A stretch of 59,403 nt of DNA from an uncultured Bacteroides sp. (GCA_949292025.1 CASEYC010000010.1:1-59403); one strand, 5' to 3'; shown: positions 39,496-49,701, counted from the stretch's first letter. Translations and numbers: made by a program. Notes: generated from the sequence alone by a model not told the origin.

Positions 39496-42030
39496 TTATA
39501 CATTCGTAGCATCTGTAGCTTTCCGTCTCCGCCATACACCCAGCCCGACGGCCGCCAGCGCGCCCACGGCCAGCAGCGACAGCCCGGCATAGGCGATGCC
39601 CTCGGTGACGTGCAGGCTCTGCGGGTCGAAGCGCATCTCCACCGTGTGCTGCCCGGCGGGGATGCGGAGGGCGCGGAGCACATAGTTGGCGCGGGCCAGG
39701 GGGACGGGCTGCCCGTCGATGGCCACCTGCCACCCCGCGGGATAGTAGATTTCGGAGAAGACCGCCACGCCGTCCGCCGCGCTCTGCGTCTCGTAGACCA
39801 GGCGATTGGGCTCGTAGGACGTCAAGCGGATGGTGCCGAGGCTGTCCGTGGGCGACTGCTCCAGCCCCTGCAGGGCGTCGCGGAAGCGGGTGTCCACCAC
39901 GGCGGTCTCGGCGGGATGGAAAGTGCCGAGGGCCTCCATTTCCTCATCGGCGTTGGCCACATACTGCACGTTGCGGACAAACCAGGCGTTGCCCAGCGCG
40001 TGCGGGTTCCGGAGCGGGACGGTCTGCCCATCCTCTGCGGCGGGGAAGATGACGTAGCGCGTGTTCAGCATGTTCAGCACGGGGAATTTCGCGGCGTCCA
40101 GGCTGTCCATCTGCCCGCCTTTGGCCACCACCTCCGAGGCGAGGGGCTGCATCTCCGGGGCGATGTGGTGGTCTATCAACTCCTGGTAGCGGCGCAGCTT
40201 GGCGGCGTGGTATCCGCCGATGCTCTTGTGCCAGTAGGAGGTGTTGTTTTCGTTGAAGGTGTTCGTGGCGAGGTTCAGCACGCGGTAGTCCAGGGCGGGG
40301 TCGGCCAGGATGGTCTTGTCCGTCTCCGTGGGTTCAAAGACTGTCCGGCTGGTGGAGGCGGGGACGAACTGGTCGTCATACAGGTAGCGCTTGTTGACGC
40401 CCCACAGGTCGAAGAGGCACAGCAGGGCGATGCCGCCCACGGTGAACGACCGGCGCAATTTCCCTTGGGCATAAAGTATAAGCAACAGCACGCCCACGGC
40501 GATGATGAGGAACGAGCGCAGGGCGTCGCCCTGCACCATGGCGGCGCGCATCTCGGACACGTTGGCCAGGATGCCGTTCAGCTCCTGCGAGGGGATATAG
40601 CCTTGCTGGGCGGCGCCTTGCAGCATCGCCATCTCTTGCGTGGACACGTAGTCCGATGGCGAGGGCGTGCCTACGGGGACGGCCATCCACAGGGCCACGC
40701 CCGCGGTGAGCACGAGGCAGGCGGCGGTGGCCTTCAGGTGGCGGCGCAGCAGCGCGGGTTCCTGCATCAGCTTCACCAAGGCGAGGATGGCCAGCCAGGG
40801 GATGGTGAACTCGGCGATGACCAGGATGGACGACACGGCGCGGAACTTGTCATACATCGGCACGTAGTCGATGAAGAGGTCCGTCAGCCACATCATGTTC
40901 TTGCCCCACGACAGCAGGACGGACAGCACCGTGGCGGCCACTAAGGCCCACTTCAGCGGCCCCTTCACCAGGAAGCAGCCCATCAGGAAGAGGAAGAGCA
41001 CGAAGGCGCCCACGTAGACGGGCCCGGCGGTCATGGGCTGTTCGCCGAAGTATTGCGTCAGCGAGCGGTACAGCCCGGCGTAGCGCGGGTCGGCCTTCTC
41101 CATGGCCGTCTCGTTCTGGGCCAGGGGCACGGAGCCACCGCCCTTGTAGTTGGGCACCAGCAGCGTCCACGTCTCGCCGATGCCGTAGCTCCACTGCGTG
41201 ATGTAGTCGCGGTTCAGCCCGCCGCTGGCGTTGGCCTGCTGGGCGTGGGTGTCGTGCGTCAGCTCGCTGGGGCCGCGCATGGTCTCCTTGCTGTACGTAT
41301 AGGTGTGATAGAGGTTCGAGAGGTTGATGGCCACGCCCACCAGTCCGGCGATGACGAGCACGCCGGTGGCCCGCACGAACTGCGGCATCCGGCCCTCGCG
41401 CCACGCCTGCACGCCGTAGGCAATGGCCAGGAAGAGCATGACGAACAGGAAGTAGTAGGACATCTGCACGTGGTTGGACACAATCTGCAGGGCCACGAAC
41501 AGGGCGGTCACCACGCCGCCCGCCAAGAGGCGCCCGCGGTAGGCCAGCACCATGCCGCCGATGGTGGGCGGGATGTAGGCCAGGGTGACGAACTTCCAGA
41601 TGTGCCCGGCGGAAATGAGGATGAAGAAGTAGGACGAGAAGGCCCACAGCACGCCGCCGATGCCCGCATACCACGCCGGGATGCCGAAGGCGCGCAGCAG
41701 GATGTAGAAGCCCAGCATCATGATGAACGTCAGGTAGACGTAGTTGGGCAGGAACAGTTGGTAGACGCGCTGCACCCACGTCAGCGGCTGGGTGGAGTCA
41801 TACGAGGGTGAAATCTGGTACGTGGGCATTCCGCCGAACATCGTGTTGGTCCAGCGGGTGCGTTCGCCCGTCCGTTCGTGGTACTCTTGCGCCTCGTGTC
41901 CGGCGCCGGCGCCCGCCTCCGTGTCGTGCTGGAAGAGGATGCGCCCCTCCGTGTCCGCCGGATAGAAATAGGCGAAGGACAGCAGCGCGAAGGTCACGAT
42001 GACGAGGATGTCAGGAAGTAATCGTTTCAT
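39496..42030 (-). CDS. YfhO-family integral membrane protein
   Basis: 844 aa, about a dozen membrane helices in the first 530 residues (for example LPDILVIVTFALLSFAYF at the start), then a soluble beta-rich C-terminal part with a final helix near 815-835. This is the YfhO layout; YfhO proteins are relatives of GT-C glycosyltransferases and are thought to attach sugars to lipoteichoic acid or glycolipids in Firmicutes. In Bacteroidales the substrate is unknown. The ATG at 42030 gives a sensible N-terminus. TACCTTTG at 42049-42056 (minus) is its promoter. Confidence 0.9.
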   Translation of the reverse strand: MKRLLPDILVIVTFALLSFAYFYPADTEGRILFQHDTEAGAGAGHEAQEYHERTGERTRWTNTMFGGMPTYQISPSYDSTQPLTWVQRVYQLFLPNYVYLTFIMMLGFYILLRAFGIPAWYAGIGGVLWAFSSYFFILISAGHIWKFVTLAYIPPTIGGMVLAYRGRLLAGGVVTALFVALQIVSNHVQMSYYFLFVMLFLAIAYGVQAWREGRMPQFVRATGVLVIAGLVGVAINLSNLYHTYTYSKETMRGPSELTHDTHAQQANASGGLNRDYITQWSYGIGETWTLLVPNYKGGGSVPLAQNETAMEKADPRYAGLYRSLTQYFGEQPMTAGPVYVGAFVLFLFLMGCFLVKGPLKWALVAATVLSVLLSWGKNMMWLTDLFIDYVPMYDKFRAVSSILVIAEFTIPWLAILALVKLMQEPALLRRHLKATAACLVLTAGVALWMAVPVGTPSPSDYVSTQEMAMLQGAAQQGYIPSQELNGILANVSEMRAAMVQGDALRSFLIIAVGVLLLILYAQGKLRRSFTVGGIALLCLFDLWGVNKRYLYDDQFVPASTSRTVFEPTETDKTILADPALDYRVLNLATNTFNENNTSYWHKSIGGYHAAKLRRYQELIDHHIAPEMQPLASEVVAKGGQMDSLDAAKFPVLNMLNTRYVIFPAAEDGQTVPLRNPHALGNAWFVRNVQYVANADEEMEALGTFHPAETAVVDTRFRDALQGLEQSPTDSLGTIRLTSYEPNRLVYETQSAADGVAVFSEIYYPAGWQVAIDGQPVPLARANYVLRALRIPAGQHTVEMRFDPQSLHVTEGIAYAGLSLLAVGALAAVGLGVWRRRKATDATNV

Positions 42031-42048
42031 TGCGTTGGTTTTTGCGGG

Positions 42049-42056
42049 CAAAGGTA
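42049..42056 (-). promoter_or_regulatory. -7 box of the YfhO gene
   Basis: TACCTTTG on the minus strand, 18 bases before the ATG. Confidence 0.6.
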
Positions 42057-42174
42057 ATATAAAAAAGCGATTACCGCACTATGTGGCAGGCGGTTCTTTT
42101 GGGCAGGCGGAGCGAAAGGTTGGGGCGGGCTTTCTTTCCTTTTCTTATTTTGTCCGATTCCGGATTTATTGTCG

Positions 42175-42182
42175 TACCTTTG
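42175..42182 (+). promoter_or_regulatory. -7 box of mtnN-luxS
   Basis: TACCTTTG, 41 bases before the mtnN ATG. No riboswitch-like structure is evident in the leader. Confidence 0.65.
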
Positions 42183-42223
42183 CCCCCGAAAACTCATAAA
42201 CTTAAAAACTCATAACTCACCGT

Positions 42224-42922
42224 ATGAAGATAGGAGTCATCAACGCGATGGAGGACGAGCACGCCCGTCTGGCCTCGCACCTCACCGGGGCACACGAGCA
42301 GTCGTGCGGCCTCTATAACTATGTGGAAGGCCGCCTGGGCGGCAACACCCTCATCCTGACCCGCTGCGGCATCGGCAAGGTGAACGCCGCCCTCGGTGCC
42401 GCCGAGCTGATTCGCCGCTTCGCCCCGGACTGCATCGTCAGCACGGGCGTGGCCGGCGGCACGGGCGAAGGACTGCAAGTGACCGATGTCGTGGCCGGTG
42501 CCCGCGTGGCCTATCACGACGTGTGGTGCGGCGAGGGCAACGCCTACGGCCAGGTGCAGGGCCTGCCCGCCGTCTTCGAGGCCGACCCGCGCCTGCTGGA
42601 CGCCGCCCGCCGCCTGTCCGAGGACGGAGGCCTGGAGAGCCGCGTCCGTTGCGGCCTGATCTGCACGGGCGACCAGTTCATCACCGACCGCGCCCGTCTG
42701 GACGACATCCGCACCCACTTCCCCGACGTGCAAGCCGTGGACATGGAGTCCGCCGCCATCGCCCAGACGTGCCATCTGTATCGGGTGCCCTTCATCAGCT
42801 TCCGCATCGTCAGCGACACGCCGGGCAGCGAGGGACACTGGCAACAGTACCTCGACTTCTGGGGCACGATGGCCGACCGCTCGTTCCACGCCACGAAGGC
42901 GTTTCTCGAAATGCTGAAATAA
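42224..42922 (+). CDS. mtnN: 5'-methylthioadenosine/S-adenosylhomocysteine nucleosidase
   Basis: 232 aa. Cleaves adenine from methylthioadenosine and S-adenosylhomocysteine. The N-terminal MKIGVINAMEDEH carries the catalytic acid, the phosphorylase fold contains STGVAGG, and VDMESAAIAQ holds the ribose-binding glutamate. It precedes luxS by 20 bases in the same direction: the two enzymes catalyse consecutive steps from S-adenosylhomocysteine to S-ribosylhomocysteine and then homocysteine plus the AI-2 precursor. Known as pfs in older naming. Confidence 0.95.
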   Translation: MKIGVINAMEDEHARLASHLTGAHEQSCGLYNYVEGRLGGNTLILTRCGIGKVNAALGAAELIRRFAPDCIVSTGVAGGTGEGLQVTDVVAGARVAYHDVWCGEGNAYGQVQGLPAVFEADPRLLDAARRLSEDGGLESRVRCGLICTGDQFITDRARLDDIRTHFPDVQAVDMESAAIAQTCHLYRVPFISFRIVSDTPGSEGHWQQYLDFWGTMADRSFHATKAFLEMLK

Positions 42923-42942
42923 CCCTTAACCGCTTATCACGT

Positions 42943-43434
42943 ATGAACAAGATTCCCAGTTTCACCATCGACCACATCCGCCTCCTGCGAGGCATCTACG
43001 TTTCCCGCCGCGACGAAGTGAACGGCGAAGTCATCACCACCTTCGACATCCGCATGAAGGAGCCCAACCGCGAGCCGGCCCTCCATCCGGGCGCGCTGCA
43101 CACCATCGAGCACTTGGCCGCCACCTACCTGCGCAACGACGCCCAGTGGAAGGACCGCATCATCTACTGGGGTCCCATGGGCTGCCTGACGGGCAACTAC
43201 CTCCTGATGCGCGGCGACCTCCGGCCCGCCGACATTCTGCCCCTGATGCAGGATACCTTCCGCTTCATCGCCCAGTACGAGGGCGAAGTGCCCGGTGCCG
43301 CCCCCCAGGATTGCGGCAACTACCTGCTGCACGATCTCCCCATGGCCCGCCTGGAGGCCGCCAAGTACCTGCACGAGGTGCTGGAGCGGATGACTCCCGC
43401 CAATATGGAGTATCCTGCAAAGGAAGAGGACTGA
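42943..43434 (+). CDS. luxS: S-ribosylhomocysteine lyase
   Basis: 163 aa. Makes homocysteine and 4,5-dihydroxy-2,3-pentanedione, the source of autoinducer-2. The metal-binding motif H53-T-I-E-H57 and the catalytic cysteine C81 (MGCLTGNY) are intact, and the third metal ligand DCGNY lies near residue 125. Start ATG 42943. Second gene of the mtnN-luxS unit. Confidence 0.96.
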   Translation: MNKIPSFTIDHIRLLRGIYVSRRDEVNGEVITTFDIRMKEPNREPALHPGALHTIEHLAATYLRNDAQWKDRIIYWGPMGCLTGNYLLMRGDLRPADILPLMQDTFRFIAQYEGEVPGAAPQDCGNYLLHDLPMARLEAAKYLHEVLERMTPANMEYPAKEED

Positions 43435-43505
43435 CCCGTAAGGCGTATCCATAGTTAATAGTTATTAAAGGGCTGCTGTGTCTTGTCAGACTAAAAGGTT
43501 TTTCC

Positions 43506-43513
43506 TACCTTTG
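43506..43513 (+). promoter_or_regulatory. -7 box of the DUF2582 gene
   Basis: TACCTTTG, 52 bases before the ATG at 43566. Confidence 0.6.
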
Positions 43514-43565
43514 GCTGACAGAATACAATAACCCTATTTGTTTTAACTATAAAAATGTAACTATC

Positions 43566-43790
43566 ATGGATGCACAGTCTATCGGCAAGAACGCGGGTAT
43601 CGTATGGCGCCTGTTGGACCATAACCGCAAGTGGGAGTATAACGAATTGAAAGAAGCAACGGGCTTGTCCGACCGCGACCTCAACGCCGCCATCGGTTGG
43701 CTGGCCCGCGAAGACAAAATCCAGTTCGAGACCAGCAACAAGGATGGGCACGACTACCTGTACCTGGAATTGAACCTGTATATCGGCTGA
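43566..43790 (+). CDS. DUF2582 winged-helix protein
   Basis: 74 aa. A single winged helix-turn-helix domain (IVWRLLDHNRKWEYNELKEATGLSDRDLNAAIGWLAREDKI), matching PF10771 (DUF2582), a family nearly confined to Bacteroidetes. Presumed DNA- or protein-binding; no known regulon. Own promoter and own terminator, so it is a single-gene unit. Confidence 0.85.
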   Translation: MDAQSIGKNAGIVWRLLDHNRKWEYNELKEATGLSDRDLNAAIGWLAREDKIQFETSNKDGHDYLYLELNLYIG

Positions 43791-43817
43791 GGCTGCGGCC
43801 CCGCCGGAAGAAAAGGG

Positions 43818-43862
43818 AAAAGCCTTTCCCCCGTGTCGTGTGGGGGAAAGGCTTTTTCTTTA
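43818..43862 (+). terminator. Strong terminator after the DUF2582 gene
   Basis: Perfect 15-bp stem (43818-43832 with 43842-43856), loop of nine, T-rich tail. A and T runs on both sides allow it to work for the convergent GH20 gene as well. Confidence 0.85.
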
Positions 43863-43885
43863 GGGGGTGTCACCTCCGGTGGACA

Positions 43886-46204
43886 TTATTCGAGAATGAT
43901 TTCGTCCACGAAGACGAAGGCCGGATGGCCCTTGCCGCTGTGCCAGGAGGGCAGCTTGCTGCTCTTGACGATGACCTCCACGTAGCGGGCCGTGACGGGG
44001 TCGAAGCTCACTTCGTGCGGGTAGATGCCGTCCTTGTCATCCTTCTTCAGGGCGGGAACGGCCTTGGAGTACACTTCCTTGAAGGTCTCGCCGTCGTCGG
44101 ACACCTTGACGGTGATGCCCGACGTTCCCATGATCCAGTCACCCTTCACCACGTTGGTGTTGAAGGACACCTTGCTGAACTCGGTCGGCTCTTTCAGGTC
44201 GATGACAGCGTCCATGTCCTTGCCCTGGAAGCCCAGCCAGCGGCCGGTCTTGTAGTTCTCGCCGCCGATGAGGCCGTCGGTCAGTTCCACGCCGCCGTTG
44301 AAGTCATAGCCCTTGCTGGGCGCCTCGCGCAGGGTGACAGCCTTGGTCGTGGCCTTGTTGAAGGCGATGTTCTCGCTGAACACGCGGCTCTTCCCGCCGT
44401 CGGGACGGATGGCCACGGCTTTGATTTCGCAGTTCTGCTTGATGCGCACGGGAGCCTCATACTTGGGGCTGGTTGCCGTGGGCTCGGTGCCGTCCAGTGT
44501 GTAGTGGATGTCGCCCTTGCCTTGGGTGGAGAGGGTCACTACCACTTCGCCGTTCTCGCTGTCCGTCGTGATGTCGGCGTGGATGTCGAAGATGTGCTTG
44601 GCGTAGTTGTAGCCCTGCTGGTCATACAGTTCGGTGAAGCGCACCAGGCGGGGCAGGAACTCGTTGTAGTCCTTCTGCTGGTCCTTGTCTCTCCACTGCA
44701 CTTCGGCCAGGGCAGCCATACGCGGCATTTCCATGTATTCCACCTGACGGAACGTGGGGATGTACTCCGTCCACAGGTTGGCCTGCACGCCGATGATGTA
44801 CTGCTGGTATTCCTCGGGGATGCCGTCGGTGGGCTCGAAGGAATATACCTTCTCCACGGGCACATAGCCGCCGATGGCGATGGGTTCGTTCTCCGTGTCC
44901 GTGCTCTGGTAGTAGTCGAAGTAGAGGTAGTTGTTGGGCGTCATGATGACGTTGTGCTTCATCTGTGCGGCCTTGATACCACCGGCCGTTCCGCGCCAGC
45001 TCATCACGGTGGCGTTGGGTGCCAGTCCGCCTTCCAGGATTTCATCCCAGCCGATGATGTGGCGTCCCTTGCTCTCCACGAACTTCTCCATGCGGCCGAT
45101 GACGTAGCTCTGCAGGTACATCTCCTTGGTGTGCTCGCGGTCGCCGCGGATGCCTTCGGCCTTGATGCGTGCCTGGCACTTGGGGCACTTCTCCCAGCGC
45201 ACCTTGGGGCACTCGTCGCCGCCCACGTGGATGTATTCCGAGGGGAAGAGGTCGATGACTTCGGCCAGCACGTCCTCCAGGAACTGCATGGCCTGGTCGT
45301 TGCCGGCGCAGATCACGTCGTCGGCGATGCCCCACATGGTCCATACCTCATACGGTCCGCCCGTGCAGCCCAGTTCGGGATAGGCGGCCAGTGCGGCCAG
45401 CTGGTGGCCCGGCAGGTCGATTTCGGGCACGATGGTGATGAAACGCTCCTGCGCGTAGCGGACAACGTCGCGGATCTGGTCCTGCGTGTAGTAGCCTTCG
45501 TAGGGGATGCCGTCATACTTGCCGCTGTTGTGGCCGATGACGGTCTCCTTGCGCTTCGAGCCGATTTCCGTCAGCTTGGGATACTTCTTGATTTCGATGC
45601 GCCAGCCCTGGTCGTCGGTCAGGTGCCAGTGCAGCGTGTTCATGTTGTGCAGGGCCAGCATGTCGATGAAGCGCTTCACGGAATCCACGGGGAAGAAGTG
45701 GCGCGACACGTCGAAGTGCAGACCGCGGTAGGCAAAGCGGGGCGCGTCGTTGATTTGCGCGGCGGGCAGCTCGATGTCCATGCCCTGCGCGCTGGCTGGG
45801 ATGGACTTGCGCAGCGTCTGTGCGCCGTAGAACACGCCTGCGGCCGATCCGCCGGCAATCTCGACGCCTTCCTGGGTCACGGTCAGGCGGTAGCCTTCAG
45901 GGTTCTCGATGTCTTGGGCCACGGAGAGGTGGATGCCGCCTTCGCCGGCTTTCACCTTGGGCAACTTGCCCGTGGCTTCCTGGATGTAGCCGGCCAGGTG
46001 GTTGGCCACACGTTGCAGTACAGTGTCACCCTCGGCATAGGTAATGGGAGTGGATGACGTCAACACGAACGGGGCGTTGCCCTGTTCATTGATCTCGTTG
46101 GGAAGCGGCACGATGTCGTAACTTCCCTGCACTTTACCGCCCGAGCAGGCTACCAGGCCGAAAGCGGCCGTCAGCAGGCAGGCGTACTTGGTAAATCTGT
46201 TCAT
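43886..46204 (-). CDS. Beta-N-acetylhexosaminidase lipoprotein (GH20)
   Basis: 772 aa. Lipoprotein signal with LVACSGG (C20), a GH20b N-terminal domain (about 27-150), the GH20 barrel (about 155-500) with catalytic pair D330-E331 in HVGGDE and substrate-binding HWHLTDDQGWR, a chitobiase-type C-terminal domain (about 545-620) and an F5/8-type C carbohydrate-binding domain (about 630-772). It removes terminal GlcNAc/GalNAc from glycans at the cell surface or in the periplasm. It follows the acyl-CoA ligase gene by 76 bases on the same strand but is probably independent. Confidence 0.95.
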   Translation of the reverse strand: MNRFTKYACLLTAAFGLVACSGGKVQGSYDIVPLPNEINEQGNAPFVLTSSTPITYAEGDTVLQRVANHLAGYIQEATGKLPKVKAGEGGIHLSVAQDIENPEGYRLTVTQEGVEIAGGSAAGVFYGAQTLRKSIPASAQGMDIELPAAQINDAPRFAYRGLHFDVSRHFFPVDSVKRFIDMLALHNMNTLHWHLTDDQGWRIEIKKYPKLTEIGSKRKETVIGHNSGKYDGIPYEGYYTQDQIRDVVRYAQERFITIVPEIDLPGHQLAALAAYPELGCTGGPYEVWTMWGIADDVICAGNDQAMQFLEDVLAEVIDLFPSEYIHVGGDECPKVRWEKCPKCQARIKAEGIRGDREHTKEMYLQSYVIGRMEKFVESKGRHIIGWDEILEGGLAPNATVMSWRGTAGGIKAAQMKHNVIMTPNNYLYFDYYQSTDTENEPIAIGGYVPVEKVYSFEPTDGIPEEYQQYIIGVQANLWTEYIPTFRQVEYMEMPRMAALAEVQWRDKDQQKDYNEFLPRLVRFTELYDQQGYNYAKHIFDIHADITTDSENGEVVVTLSTQGKGDIHYTLDGTEPTATSPKYEAPVRIKQNCEIKAVAIRPDGGKSRVFSENIAFNKATTKAVTLREAPSKGYDFNGGVELTDGLIGGENYKTGRWLGFQGKDMDAVIDLKEPTEFSKVSFNTNVVKGDWIMGTSGITVKVSDDGETFKEVYSKAVPALKKDDKDGIYPHEVSFDPVTARYVEVIVKSSKLPSWHSGKGHPAFVFVDEIILE

Positions 46205-46280
46205 ACGCAGATGGTTTTAGTAAATTTGGATAATAATAATAATGTATGTTGTCCCGGTCGGGAGTCGGCTCCTTCCATGC

Positions 46281-47969
46281 TCAGATAATCTCTATCCCCT
46301 TCTCCTTGCAGAGTTGCAGGCCCACGTCCTTCAGCTTGAACTTCTGGATTTTGCCGCTGCCCGTCATGGGGAATTCCTTGACAAAGAAGATGTACTTCGG
46401 TATCTTGTAGCGCGCGATTTTGCCCATGCAGAACTCGCGCACGTCCATCTCGTCCATCGTGACGCCCTCGTGCAGGATGATGAACGCGCCCACCGCCTCG
46501 CCGTACTTCTTCGAGGGGATGCCGGCCACCTGCACGTCCTTCACGCCCGGCAGCTTGTAGAGAAACTCCTCGATTTCGCGCGGGTAGATGTTCTCGCCGC
46601 CGCGGATGATCATGTCCTTGATGCGGCCGGTGATGCGGTAGTAGCCCTGCTCGTCCTTCACGCCCAGGTCGCCGCTGTGCAGGAAGCCGTCCTTGTCGAT
46701 GACCTCGGCCGTGGCTTCGGGGTTCTTGTAGTAGCCCTTCATCACGTTGTAGCCTCGGCAACACATCTCGCCTTGCACGCCCACGGGGCATTCCAGGCCC
46801 GTCTCCGGGTCGATGACGCGCACCTCGGTGTGCTCGAAGTCGCGGCCCACGGTGTTGTAGCGTTCCTCGGCGGGGTCGCCGATGCGGCTGTGCGTCATGC
46901 CCGGCGAGGTTTCTGTCAGGCCGTAGACGCTTGTCACCTTCATGTACATCTTCTCCTCCACCTGCTTCATCAGTTCCACGGGGCAAAGCGAGCCCGCCAT
47001 GATGCCCGTGCGCAGGCTGCTCATGTCGAACATGCTGAACATCGGGTGGTTCAGCTCGGCAATGAACATCGTGGGCACGCCGTAGAGGGCCGTGCAACGC
47101 TCCTTGTGGACGGAGGCCAGGACGACGAGCGGGTCGAAGCGCTCCACCATCACCTCCGTGCAGCCGTGCGTCAGGCAGTTCATCGTGGCCAGCACCACGC
47201 CGAAGCAGTGGAACAGGGGGACGCAGACGCAGAGCTTGTCCTCCTGCGTGAACTTCATGTGCTCGCCCGTCAGGAAGCCGTTGTTGGCGATGTTGTGGTG
47301 GGTCAGCATGACACCCTTGGGGAAGCCCGTGGTGCCGCTGGTGTACTGCATGTTCACCACGTCGTGGCACGTCACCTGCGCCTTCAGCTCTTCCAGCCGC
47401 GAGGGGTCCACGTTGTCGCCCAGCAGGAGCAGCTCGTGGGTGGTGTACATGCCGCGGTATTTCTCCTGGCCCACGTAGACCACGTTGCGCATCTCGGGGA
47501 AGCGTTCGCTCCGCAGGTGCCCGCGCTGGCAGGTGCGCAGTTCGGGCAGCATCTCGTAGGTCATCTGCACGAAGTCGCTGTCTTTCTCGCCGTTGACGAT
47601 GCACAGGGTGTGCATGTCCGAGTTCTTGCAGAGGTACTCCAGTTCGGACTGCTTGTAGTTGGTGTTGACCGTCACGTACACCGCGCCAATCTTGGCGCAG
47701 GCGTAGAGCAGCGTGAGCCAGTCCGGCACGTTGGCGGCCCAGATGCCCACGTGCGTGCCGCGGGTGACGCCGATGGCTATGAGTCCGCGCGCCATGTCGT
47801 CCACGCGGCGGTTGAACTGGCTCCAGGTGAAGCGCAGGTTGCGGTCGGAGTAGACGATGTACTCGCGGTCGGGGGTGGTTTCGGCCCAATGTTCCAGCCA
47901 TTGGCCGAGGGTGCGGTCGGACAATTGGGGCTGCCCGCCGCCGGGGGTTATGTGTTCTGCTGTGTTCAT
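46281..47969 (-). CDS. Acyl-CoA synthetase (AMP-binding enzyme)
   Basis: 562 aa, adenylate-forming enzyme. The P-loop motif [11 protein letters not shown] (near 192-202), the A5-type motif YGLTETSPG (near 338), the hinge [16 protein letters not shown] (near 440) and the C-terminal lysine region [12 protein letters not shown] are all present. It activates a fatty or other carboxylic acid with ATP and CoA. Its ATG overlaps the ldhA stop by four bases, so the XRE-cupin, ldhA and ligase genes may form one operon. Confidence 0.92.
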   Translation of the reverse strand: MNTAEHITPGGGQPQLSDRTLGQWLEHWAETTPDREYIVYSDRNLRFTWSQFNRRVDDMARGLIAIGVTRGTHVGIWAANVPDWLTLLYACAKIGAVYVTVNTNYKQSELEYLCKNSDMHTLCIVNGEKDSDFVQMTYEMLPELRTCQRGHLRSERFPEMRNVVYVGQEKYRGMYTTHELLLLGDNVDPSRLEELKAQVTCHDVVNMQYTSGTTGFPKGVMLTHHNIANNGFLTGEHMKFTQEDKLCVCVPLFHCFGVVLATMNCLTHGCTEVMVERFDPLVVLASVHKERCTALYGVPTMFIAELNHPMFSMFDMSSLRTGIMAGSLCPVELMKQVEEKMYMKVTSVYGLTETSPGMTHSRIGDPAEERYNTVGRDFEHTEVRVIDPETGLECPVGVQGEMCCRGYNVMKGYYKNPEATAEVIDKDGFLHSGDLGVKDEQGYYRITGRIKDMIIRGGENIYPREIEEFLYKLPGVKDVQVAGIPSKKYGEAVGAFIILHEGVTMDEMDVREFCMGKIARYKIPKYIFFVKEFPMTGSGKIQKFKLKDVGLQLCKEKGIEII

Positions 47970-48964
47970 TTCACTTCGTTTTTCAGTTCGCGGCCCGCCG
48001 CCCAGTCGGCAATGTTGTCCAGGGTGGTGGCGGCGATGTTGTGCATGGCTTCGCGGGTGAAGAAGGCTTGGTGCGAGGTCAGGATGACGTTGGGCATCAT
48101 CAGCAGCAGGGCCAGCTTGTCGTCGTCAATCATCTTGTCGCTGCGGTCCTCGTAGAAGTAGTTCTGCTCTTCCTCGTAGACGTCCAGCCCGGCCGAGCCC
48201 ACCTGCCCGCTGCGCAGTCCCTCGATGAGGTCTTCCGTCTTGATGAGCTTGCCGCGTCCCGTGTTGACTATCATCACGCCGCGCTTCATCTTGGCGATGC
48301 TTTGGCTGTTCACCAGGAAGCGGGTGTCGTCCGTCAGCGGGCAGTGCAGGGAGATGATGTCGCTGACGGCATACAACTCGTCCAGTCCGACGATGCGCGT
48401 CTGGTGCGCCTCGGCAAAGGCGTGGTCGGGATAGGGGTCGTAGGCCACGATGTCCATCCCGAAGCCGCGGAGGATTTTGATGAGCTCTTTGGCAATCTTG
48501 CCCATGCCCACGATGCCCGCCGTCTTGCCGTACATGTCGAAGCCCATCAGGCCCTTCAGCTTGAAGTTACCCTCGCGGGTGCGGTAGACGGAGCGGTAGA
48601 CCTTGCGGTTGAGGCAGAGCATCAGCGTGACGGCATATTCGGCCACGGCGTGGGGCGAGTAGGCGGGGACGCGCACCACCCGTATGCCGGCGTCGCGGGC
48701 CGCCTGCACGTCCACGTTGTTGAAGCCCGCGCAACGCAGGGCGATGAGCTTGACGCCGTACTCCCGGAGCAGTTGGATGACGTGTGCGTCACATTCGGCG
48801 TTGACGAAAATGCACGCCACATCCTTGCCGCGGGCCAGTTCGGCCGTGCGGGCGGAGAGGCGGTCCTTGTAATAATGTATCTCGTAGTCTCTCGACTGGT
48901 TCTCGCGGTTGAACGAGTCGCGGTCGTAGTCCTTCGCGTCGAAGAATGCTATTTTTATGGCCAT
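47966..48964 (-). CDS. ldhA: D-lactate dehydrogenase (NAD-dependent 2-hydroxyacid dehydrogenase)
   Basis: 332 aa, very like E. coli LdhA throughout ([18 protein letters not shown] at 76-86, [17 protein letters not shown] for NAD binding near 142-160). The catalytic Arg (NTGRGKLI), Glu and His (TSHQAFFT) triad is intact. It reduces pyruvate to D-lactate in fermentation. Co-oriented with and overlapping the acyl-CoA ligase gene (ATGA). Confidence 0.92.
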   Translation of the reverse strand: MAIKIAFFDAKDYDRDSFNRENQSRDYEIHYYKDRLSARTAELARGKDVACIFVNAECDAHVIQLLREYGVKLIALRCAGFNNVDVQAARDAGIRVVRVPAYSPHAVAEYAVTLMLCLNRKVYRSVYRTREGNFKLKGLMGFDMYGKTAGIVGMGKIAKELIKILRGFGMDIVAYDPYPDHAFAEAHQTRIVGLDELYAVSDIISLHCPLTDDTRFLVNSQSIAKMKRGVMIVNTGRGKLIKTEDLIEGLRSGQVGSAGLDVYEEEQNYFYEDRSDKMIDDDKLALLLMMPNVILTSHQAFFTREAMHNIAATTLDNIADWAAGRELKNEVK

Positions 48965-49003
48965 ACGCGGATGTTTTTTGTATTGGTTTGATTATGAGTT
49001 TTC

Positions 49004-49084
49004 AGGCGGGCATATCCCCGCCCGTGTCCGGGCGTACCTGCGCCCGTGCTTGGGCGTACCGCTGCCCGTGCTTAGGCGGGCGTG
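49004..49084. repeat. GC-rich 22-bp-unit repeat, copy e
   Basis: Three units of the type GGGCGTACCTGCGCCCGTGCTT in the 107-base gap between ldhA and the XRE-cupin gene. The last unit supplies the final codons and the stop of the XRE-cupin gene. Confidence 0.75.
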
Positions 49085-49647
49085 TAGACAACGGCCAGTA
49101 TCTGTGCCGCCTCGCCCTTGTAGCCGTGCACGTGGTGGGGGACGATGGAATCATAATAGATGCTGTCGCCCTCCTCCAGCAGGTAGGTGTTCTTGCCGTA
49201 GCTGATTTCCATGCGTCCGCGCAGGACGTAGATGAACTCCTCGCCCTCGTGCGACGAGAGCACGAAGTCCTGGTCCTCGGTGGCGTCCACGTCGATGATG
49301 AAAGGGTCCATGTGGCGGTCTGCCTTCGACTTGGCCAGCGAGTGGTACTCCATGTGCCTGCGGCTCTGGATGGCGTTGTTGCTAAAGCTGATGGTGTCCC
49401 CCGCCTCGGCGCGCCGGCAGACAGCGGGTCCCGTTTCGTCCTGGTCGTCGAGGAAGGTGCCCAGCCTCACGCCCAGCACGCGGGCTATCTTGATGAGCGG
49501 CGCCAGCGACGGCAGGTCGATGTTGTCCTCTATGCGTTCCACTTGTTCGATGGCCAGGCCCGAGCGTTGCGCCAGTTCCTCCATCGTGATGTTTCGGCTT
49601 TCGCGGAGCGATTTAATTTTCTCGCCCACAATCTTGCTTGTATCCAT
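49072..49647 (-). CDS. XRE-cupin transcriptional regulator
   Basis: 191 aa. HTH_3 domain at about 10-65 (ITMEELAQRSGLAIEQVERIE) and a C-terminal cupin at about 115-185 (HEGEEFIYVLRGRMEISY ... PHHVHGYKG). The HxGEEF and H...G positions form the small-molecule or metal pocket. Such regulators respond to a metabolite; downstream ldhA and acyl-CoA ligase suggest a carboxylic acid or CoA ester. TACATTTG at 49694-49701 (minus) is the promoter. Confidence 0.92.
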   Translation of the reverse strand: MDTSKIVGEKIKSLRESRNITMEELAQRSGLAIEQVERIEDNIDLPSLAPLIKIARVLGVRLGTFLDDQDETGPAVCRRAEAGDTISFSNNAIQSRRHMEYHSLAKSKADRHMDPFIIDVDATEDQDFVLSSHEGEEFIYVLRGRMEISYGKNTYLLEEGDSIYYDSIVPHHVHGYKGEAAQILAVVYTPA

Positions 49648-49693
49648 AGTTCAATATTGATGTTTTCCGGTATCGGTTTGTTTCAATCTTCTG

Positions 49694-49701
49694 CAAATGT
49701 A
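49694..49701 (-). promoter_or_regulatory. -7 box of the XRE-cupin gene
   Basis: TACATTTG on the minus strand, 46 bases before the ATG. Confidence 0.55.

Noticed and set aside
42060-42223. A SAM/SAH riboswitch ahead of mtnN-luxS
   Set aside because: The leader after the -7 box is about 40 bases and shows no paired structure.
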